NCBI GenBank assembly: GCA_005879015.1
Contig: VBMC01000029.1
Span: 1 to 9,867 of the forward strand
Direction: 5' to 3'
Source of the DNA: Methanobacteriota archaeon
GTDB lineage: Archaea > Thermoplasmatota > Thermoplasmata > RBG-16-68-12
Length of the DNA stretch: 9,867 nucleotides
A model generated the notes under the pieces. It did not search any database. It was given only the letters and a program-made list of their open reading frames with translations, and was not told the origin of the DNA. A program made the position numbers and the translations under genes. This document shows, piece after piece, positions 5,856 to 9,867 of this stretch (position 1 is its first letter; every line of letters starts with the position of its first letter).

Positions 5856-6181
5856 GGGAAATGCTCGAGGGCCTGATTACGAAATTCAACGCGAAGGTCG
5901 CGACCGATCCGGCCCTGCGCGCGGAGATTGGAGACTTGACGAAGACGGTCCTGATCGAATTGAAGGATGGGACGAAGTTTCATTTCTTGTTGAAGGACCA
6001 GCACGTGGCGGCGCTCCTCGAAGGCGGCGTGGACCATGCGGACATCACGATCTCGACGGACGCCGATACCCTCGGGGCCCTGATTCGACGCGAGGTCGGA
6101 CCGTTCAAGGCGTATGCGACCGGAAAGCTCCGACTCAAGGGGAGTCTCGAGGATCTGGCGCGCTTCCGGAAGTTCTTCTGA
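5852..6181 (+). CDS. SCP2 sterol-binding-domain protein
   Basis: A 109-residue protein made of a single SCP2-like domain. Visible marks are the strands KTVLIELKDGTKFHFLLKDQH, the HADITISTDADTLGALIRREVGPFKAYATGKLRLKGS segment with the family's dip-then-GKL-x-x-x-G pattern, and a C-terminal helix LEDLARFRKFF. SCP2 domains hold lipids or acyl chains in a hydrophobic tunnel; the ligand here is unknown and need not be a sterol. The ATG overlaps the RNase HII stop as ATGA, so it is translationally coupled. It is the last gene of the deaminase-RNase HII-SCP2 operon. No signal peptide or membrane segment. A link between a lipid-carrier domain and the upstream nucleotide enzymes is not obvious. Confidence 0.85.
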   Translation: MREMLEGLITKFNAKVATDPALRAEIGDLTKTVLIELKDGTKFHFLLKDQHVAALLEGGVDHADITISTDADTLGALIRREVGPFKAYATGKLRLKGSLEDLARFRKFF

Positions 6182-6194
6182 CGCCTCGCGCGAT

Positions 6195-6204
6195 AGGTTT
6201 ATCC
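6195..6204 (+). promoter_or_regulatory. Probable TATA box of the initiator tRNA gene
   Basis: AGGTTTATCC stands out in GC-rich DNA just after the SCP2 gene. With a start about 25 bases downstream (near 6225) the tRNA precursor would have a 5' leader of about 40 bases, containing a small GACGG/CCGTC stem (6221-6237). Confidence 0.45.
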
Positions 6205-6302
6205 TGCACGGTCCAATGCGGACGGACGACCGCCGTCGCGGGCCCGGCTCGATATGGGCACGTAGCGGGGTGGGGTAGCCAGGATATCCCGTCGGGCTCA
6301 TA

Positions 6303-6331
6303 GCTCGGGACTCCCAGGTCCCCGGTGAGAC
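6303..6331 (+). other. tRNA intron 1 (29 bases, canonical position 37/38)
   Basis: The bulge-helix-bulge splice motif is visible. The anticodon stem is the outer helix. A 3-base bulge A-C|A spans the 3' junction. A perfect 4-bp central helix joins exon CTCA (6297-6300) to intron TGAG (6326-6329). A 3-base bulge T-A|G spans the 5' junction. The inner helix CTCGGGAC/GTCCCCGG has one mismatch and one wobble, with loop 6312-6317. Cleavage between bases 2 and 3 of each bulge, the rule for archaeal tRNA splicing endonuclease, gives exactly these ends. Confidence 0.9.
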
Positions 6332-6353
6332 ACCCGGAGATCGATGGTTCAAA

Positions 6354-6386
6354 AGGACCGGCAGGACCCGCCTCCGGTTCGGAACG
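6354..6386 (+). other. tRNA intron 2 (33 bases, T-loop position 59/60)
   Basis: The T-stem forms the outer helix. A 3-base bulge C-G|T spans the 3' junction. The central helix pairs exon TTC (6348-6350) with intron GAA (6382-6384), with the fourth pair an A-G mismatch. A 3-base bulge A-A|A spans the 5' junction. The inner helix is a 7-bp stem GGACCGG/CCGGTTC (one G-T wobble). This is a slightly relaxed bulge-helix-bulge at a non-canonical site. The precise ends follow from the cut rule and from restoring the T-loop TTCAAAT. Confidence 0.87.
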
Positions 6387-6469
6387 TCCATCCCCCGCTA
6401 TCGACCGAGGATTCCGCGCGGCGGTCCTCTCGGTCAGGACCGGCTTCTGGTTTCGCCGCATGAGAACGT

Positions 6470-6491
6470 GTTACCCTTGCGTAAGGGTAAC
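6470..6491. promoter_or_regulatory. 22-bp palindrome, candidate operator upstream of the kaiC-like pair
   Basis: Arms GTTACCCTT and AAGGGTAAC are perfect complements (9 bp) around a centre GCGT in which only one pair (G/T) breaks symmetry. It lies about 55 bases upstream of the TATA-like element of the first KaiC-like gene, a place typical for an activator or a distal operator. It lacks a following T tract, so a terminator is less likely. Confidence 0.5.
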
Positions 6492-6542
6492 CAAAATCCG
6501 CCTTGCGATTCCCGATTGGATGGACTCTGATTCTCAGGTCGT

Positions 6543-6552
6543 AACTTTTATC
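6543..6552 (+). promoter_or_regulatory. TATA-like box of the kaiC-like operon
   Basis: AACTTTTATC resembles the CTTTTAAA boxes seen elsewhere in the window. A start near 6574 would leave a leader of about 18 bases before the ATG at 6592. Confidence 0.5.
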
Positions 6553-6591
6553 GTCGATGGGCCGGGTGGTCCGACGCTCGGCAGGCTTTCA

Positions 6592-7670
6592 ATGGATCGA
6601 GTGAAAACTGGCATCGTCGGTCTGGACACGATGCTGAACGGCGGATTCCTGCCCGCGCGACCGTACGTGGTCTCCGGCCCCACCGGAAGCGGCAAGACCG
6701 TGCTCGCGGCGCACTTCCTCCTCGAGGGCCTCCGGCTGCAGGAACCCTGCCTTCTCGTAACCCTCGACGAGCCCCCAATCGAGGTGAAGGCGAACATGGC
6801 CACCTTCGGGTGGAACATGGACCGGCTCAAGATCCTCGACGCGACCCCGGACGTGCGCGCGCACAAACGCCAACGGTCCGTGATCGACGTCGGGACCTCC
6901 CTCGACGTGCGCGATATGGAAGACGTGACAGACATTCGACAATCGTCCCAGGTGCGGGCCCTCGAGGTCACCGTGCACAGCGTCCAGAAGATGATCAAAC
7001 AGGAGTTTTCCCAACATCTGGAGCGGACGAAGCAGCGATACAAGCGGATCGCGATCGACTCGATGACCGCCCTGAAGATGTTCTCGATGGAGGGGCAGGA
7101 CAGCCGCATCTTGATCCAATCCTTCCTCCGGTTCCTCGCGGAACTCGAGGCGACGACCCTCATCGTCTCCGAACGGCTGGACCGGAGGAAGCTGGAGACC
7201 GAGTTCTTCCTCGGCCGCGGGGAAATCCGGATGCACAAGTGGATCGACGGCAGCATGATCCGCCACGCGCTCTCGATCGAGAAATTCCGCGGTTCCGCGT
7301 TCGACGACAAGATGCATCCCGTGACGATCGGCGACAAGGGGATGGTGGTCGCCCTCGACCCTCACTCCCAGATCCGCGGCACCTCGCCGGAGGGGAAGCC
7401 GGGCGAGTCCTTGCTCGAGACGCGCCTGATCGACGAAGTGTCCAACGTGATCGAGTCCGTGATGCGCCAGATCGAAGAGGCGCATCGACGCCAGATCCCG
7501 ATCCGCGACGTCGAAGTGGCTCTGTCACGCGCCATGCTGGCGTTCCAGCGGCGCAACTACCAGAAGGCGATGAAGATCGCCCTCGCTTGCGACTCCCAAT
7601 TGAGGGAACGAATCGCGGAGGCCCCTCCTCCGCCGCCCGTCGCGATGCCGCCCCGACCGCCGGTGATCCG

Positions 7671-7674
<4 letters not shown>
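6592..7674 (+). CDS. KaiC-like RecA-superfamily ATPase with C-terminal helical and proline-rich extension
   Basis: A 360-residue single-domain KaiC-family protein. It begins VKTGIVGLDTMLNGGFLPARPYVVSGPTGSGKT, the family opening with Walker A at G29-T36. Walker B is RIAIDSMTAL (D156). The position of the KaiC catalytic Glu pair reads D59-E60 (TLDEPP), not E-E. The ATPase domain ends near residue 270. A further ~70 residues look helical (two or three helices, with LSRAMLAFQRRNYQKAMKIALACDSQLRER resembling a TPR-like hairpin). The chain closes with a proline-rich tail PPPPPVAMPPRPPVIR. No kinase or clock role should be assumed. Archaeal KaiC-like proteins are a broad signalling/ATPase group including the archaellum ATPase ArlH. 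The frame is open upstream through the tRNA, but the TATA box makes ATG 6592 the likely start. Its stop overlaps the GTG of the next gene. Confidence 0.85.
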
Positions 7675-8453
<779 letters not shown>

Positions 8454-8493
8454 GCCTCGGAAAGGTGGCAGCCCCGTGGCGGATGTCAACGCA

Positions 8494-8512
8494 ACGTTTG
8501 TCAGACGAATGT
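8494..8512. promoter_or_regulatory. Dyad immediately upstream of the ftsZ TATA box
   Basis: Half-sites ACGTTTGTC and GACGAATGT flank a single central A. Seven of nine pairs are Watson-Crick and the other two are G-T. The dyad ends 4 bases before the promoter string beginning at 8517. The placement overlaps the region where a regulator could touch TFB, so it is a candidate operator for ftsZ. The role is inference. Confidence 0.35.
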
Positions 8513-8516
8513 ATGA

Positions 8517-8530
8517 CTACTTTTAAATAG
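8517..8530 (+). promoter_or_regulatory. TATA box of ftsZ
   Basis: CTACTTTTAAATAG, 11 bases of which are identical to the promoter of the lysine micro-gene. Expected transcript start near 8550 gives a leader of about 30 bases before the ATG. The leader is G-rich with tandem GGGATGG-like units rather than a standard Shine-Dalgarno. Confidence 0.7.
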
Positions 8531-8580
8531 CCCTGGATGGATGCGTCCGGCCGTCAGTCTCCACGGGATGGGATGGCACA

Positions 8581-9720
8581 ATGAAATCGCTTCTCAATGA
8601 GGCCCTAGCTCGACACCAAGAGGCCGAGGCAAAGGAAGAGCGCGAGGCCGCCAAGGCCGCGAAGACGCCAGACAAGGGGAAGAACAACGACGACCAAGAG
8701 ATCGAGAAGATCGTCGAGTCGATCAACGTCTCGATCAAAATCGTCGGTTGCGGCGGTGGCGGGTCGAACACGGTCAACCGGTGCAGCGAGGCCGGCATCA
8801 CGGGCGCCCAGCTCTGCGCCGTGAACACGGATGCGAAGCACCTTCTGTCCGTGCACGCTCCGAAGAAGATCCTGATCGGCAAGCGGCTCACGAAGGGCCT
8901 CGGGGCCGGCGCCCTCCCCGAAGTCGGGGAGCAAGCGGCTCACGAGAACGAGGAGGAAATCCGCGAGTTCCTCCGCGGCTCCCATGTCGTGTTCATCACC
9001 GCGGGGATGGGCGGCGGTACCGGCACCGGGTCTGCCCAATACGTTGCTCGGATCGCAAAGGAGGAGGGCGCCCTCACGATGGGCGTCGTCACGATGCCCT
9101 TCAAGTCGGAGGGCCGGATCCGCATGGAGAACGCCGAGGCGGGGTTGGACAAGCTCCGCAAGTTCACCGACACCGCGATCGTGATCTACAACGACAAACT
9201 CCTCGAACTCGTTCCGCGCCTGCCCATCAACGCGGCGTTCAAGGTGGCGGACGAGATCCTCATGCAGTCGATCAAAGGGATGACGGAGATCATCACGAAG
9301 CCCGGACTCGTGAACCTCGACTACGCCGACTTAATGACGATCATGAAGGGCGGCGGGGTCGCGATGATCGGGATCGGTGAGAGCGAGGAAGAGCGGGACC
9401 GGATCGAGTATGCGATCAACGAGGCCCTCGAGTCGCCGTTGCTCGGCGAGGTCGACCTCACCCACGCCCGCGGTGCCCTCGTCCGCGTCGTCGGTGGCAA
9501 CGACCTGACCGTCTCCGAAGCGGAACGGGCGGCCGAGATTGTGGGTCAGAAGATCAACCCGCAGGCCCGGATCATCTGGGGATGTTCCGTCGATGACGAA
9601 CTGGAACACACCGTGCGCGTCCTGCTCGTGATCACCGGCGTGAAGTCGAAGTCCCTCCTCGGCAAAGAGGTGTACACCGGTCCGGTGAAGACCTCGGCCG
9701 AAGTGGACGAAGTACGCTGA
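8581..9720 (+). CDS. ftsZ: Cell division protein FtsZ
   Basis: Tubulin-superfamily GTPase that forms the division ring. The 379-residue protein has a charged N-terminal extension (about residues 1-45, [13 protein letters not shown] followed by a Glu/Lys/Ala-rich stretch), typical of archaeal FtsZ. Nucleotide-binding elements are [14 protein letters not shown] (about 54-67), VNTDAKHL (81-88) and the tubulin signature GGGTGTG (144-150). The T7 loop that completes the GTPase site of the next subunit is intact, [12 protein letters not shown] (N245, D247, D250). The protein ends shortly after the core ([13 protein letters not shown], then about 17 residues), and I see no clear conserved C-terminal peptide. 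Archaea often carry FtsZ1 and FtsZ2; I cannot say which this is with certainty. Own promoter, candidate operator and T-rich terminator suggest a monocistronic unit. Confidence 0.97.
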   Translation: MKSLLNEALARHQEAEAKEEREAAKAAKTPDKGKNNDDQEIEKIVESINVSIKIVGCGGGGSNTVNRCSEAGITGAQLCAVNTDAKHLLSVHAPKKILIGKRLTKGLGAGALPEVGEQAAHENEEEIREFLRGSHVVFITAGMGGGTGTGSAQYVARIAKEEGALTMGVVTMPFKSEGRIRMENAEAGLDKLRKFTDTAIVIYNDKLLELVPRLPINAAFKVADEILMQSIKGMTEIITKPGLVNLDYADLMTIMKGGGVAMIGIGESEEERDRIEYAINEALESPLLGEVDLTHARGALVRVVGGNDLTVSEAERAAEIVGQKINPQARIIWGCSVDDELEHTVRVLLVITGVKSKSLLGKEVYTGPVKTSAEVDEVR

Positions 9721-9730
9721 CCTCCTCCTC

Positions 9731-9753
9731 TTTTTCCGAACCTTTTTCCGTTT
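9731..9753 (+). terminator. T-rich terminator after ftsZ
   Basis: Three T runs (TTTTT at 9731-9735, TTTTT at 9743-9747, TTT at 9751-9753) in pyrimidine-rich DNA begin 11 bases past the ftsZ stop. This fits hairpin-free archaeal termination. Confidence 0.65.
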
Positions 9754-9772
9754 CTTCCCCATCGCCGTAAGT

Positions 9773-9867
9773 GTGAGCACCCATCGGCCGCGGTACCGGT
9801 ACGTCGCGTTCCGGCTCGAGAGCCCCCGGGCCATTCGGCGCGAGGAAGTCCTGGACGCCATGCGTTC
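9773..9867 (+). CDS. rnp2: Probable RNase P protein component 2 (Pop5 family), N-terminus only
   Basis: Only the first 31 residues are in the window: MSTHRPRYRYVAFRLESP, then RAIRREEVLDAMR. Archaeal Pop5/Rnp2 proteins begin with a short basic stretch, then RYRY-x-x-F as the first strand, then a helix of the type xxRxExxxAI, which this matches. Pop5 is a protein subunit of RNase P, which trims tRNA 5' ends. The GTG at 9773 is chosen because it is the first start after the ftsZ terminator in this frame; no ribosome binding site is seen, so the message may be leaderless or nearly so. The call rests on a short segment and the rest of the gene lies outside. Confidence 0.55.
   Translation, partial: MSTHRPRYRYVAFRLESPRAIRREEVLDAMR

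Larger units (their letters stand above)
6264..6400 (+). tRNA. Initiator tRNA-Met (CAT) interrupted by two introns
   Basis: Exons are 6264-6302, 6332-6353 and 6387-6400, giving a 75-base mature tRNA without encoded CCA. The acceptor stem AGCGGGG/CCCCGCT is perfect with A73. The D-arm has A14, G18G19 and A21, with a three-pair GGG/CCC stem. The anticodon stem TCGGG/CCCGG closes the loop CTCATAA with anticodon CAT at 6299-6301. The T-stem GATGG/CCATC is perfect, with loop TTCAAAT. The A1-U72 pair and three consecutive G-C pairs under the anticodon loop are archaeal initiator signatures, so this is the initiator rather than the elongator. Intron 1 follows position 37; intron 2 lies between 59 and 60 in the T-loop. 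Removing both restores every stem and loop, which argues strongly against a pseudogene. Confidence 0.93.
6401..6591 (+). promoter_or_regulatory. Intergenic region between initiator tRNA and kaiC-like genes
   Basis: No gene is supported here. The stretch holds two mutually exclusive hairpins directly after the tRNA. One is GACCGAG/CTCGGTC (6403-6409 with 6429-6435). The other is CGGTCCT/AGGACCG (6422-6428 with 6436-6442). A near-perfect palindrome follows at 6470-6491, and a TATA-like element at 6543-6552. No clear poly-T terminator for the tRNA is seen beyond a mildly T-rich stretch at 6444-6453. Confidence 0.5.

Noticed and set aside
6264..6400. tRNA pseudogene
   Set aside because: The insertions fall exactly at two splice motifs, and all stems pair perfectly after removal apart from the common loose fourth D-stem pair. 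A decaying gene would show exon mutations.
6325..6591. N-terminal extension of the first KaiC-like protein
   Set aside because: The frame is open, but the added codons run through the tRNA exons, introns and the palindrome. The TATA-like box at 6543-6552 and family alignment favour the ATG at 6592.
8454..8493. Terminator for the KaiC-like operon
   Set aside because: No T tract or stable hairpin is seen between the second ATPase and the ftsZ dyad, so read-through into ftsZ is possible and no terminator is called.
9331..9861. Minus-strand frame with a K/R-rich stretch (GKKRKKVRKKRRR)
   Set aside because: It is antisense to ftsZ, and its basic stretch is simply the complement of the pyrimidine-rich ftsZ terminator. 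No promoter or ribosome binding site.

Overview
The window is archaeal. It encodes a TATA-binding protein, an archaeal-type RNase HII, an FtsZ with an archaeal-style N-terminal extension, a probable Pop5-type RNase P subunit and an initiator tRNA interrupted by bulge-helix-bulge introns. Promoters are TATA boxes at archaeal spacing. DNA is GC-rich with many GTG and TTG starts. The O6-alkylguanine-transferase-like/endonuclease V fusion is an arrangement known from Ferroplasma, so a GC-rich Thermoplasmata-type lineage is my best guess; this placement is inference.

Layout. Positions 1-1740 (minus strand): an operon of TATA-binding protein, a SRPBCC protein and a TatD-like metal hydrolase cut by the window edge. 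Positions 1771-2740 (minus): ketopantoate reductase of CoA synthesis with its own TATA box. Positions 2773-2854 (plus): a possible 12-residue lysine micro-gene, divergent from the reductase, with TATA box and ribosome binding site. Positions 2899-3864 (minus): endonuclease V fused to an alkyltransferase-like domain that has lost its Cys. Positions 3933-6181 (plus): a tight operon of MTA/SAH-deaminase-type amidohydrolase, RNase HII and an SCP2-domain protein. Positions 6182-6591: an initiator tRNA-Met gene with two introns, one after position 37 and one in the T-loop, then hairpins and a strong palindrome. Positions 6592-8453 (plus): two tandem KaiC-like RecA-superfamily ATPases with overlapping stop and start. 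Positions 8494-9753: ftsZ with its own promoter, a candidate operator and a T-rich terminator. Positions 9773-9867: the start of a probable RNase P protein gene.

The genes are mostly information processing (transcription initiation, translation initiation, DNA repair, RNA processing) and cell division, with some cofactor and nucleoside metabolism. I see no mobile element, CRISPR array or phage signal. The items most worth a second look are the doubly interrupted initiator tRNA, the lysine micro-gene, the Cys-less alkyltransferase/endonuclease V fusion, and the paired KaiC-like ATPases behind a palindrome.
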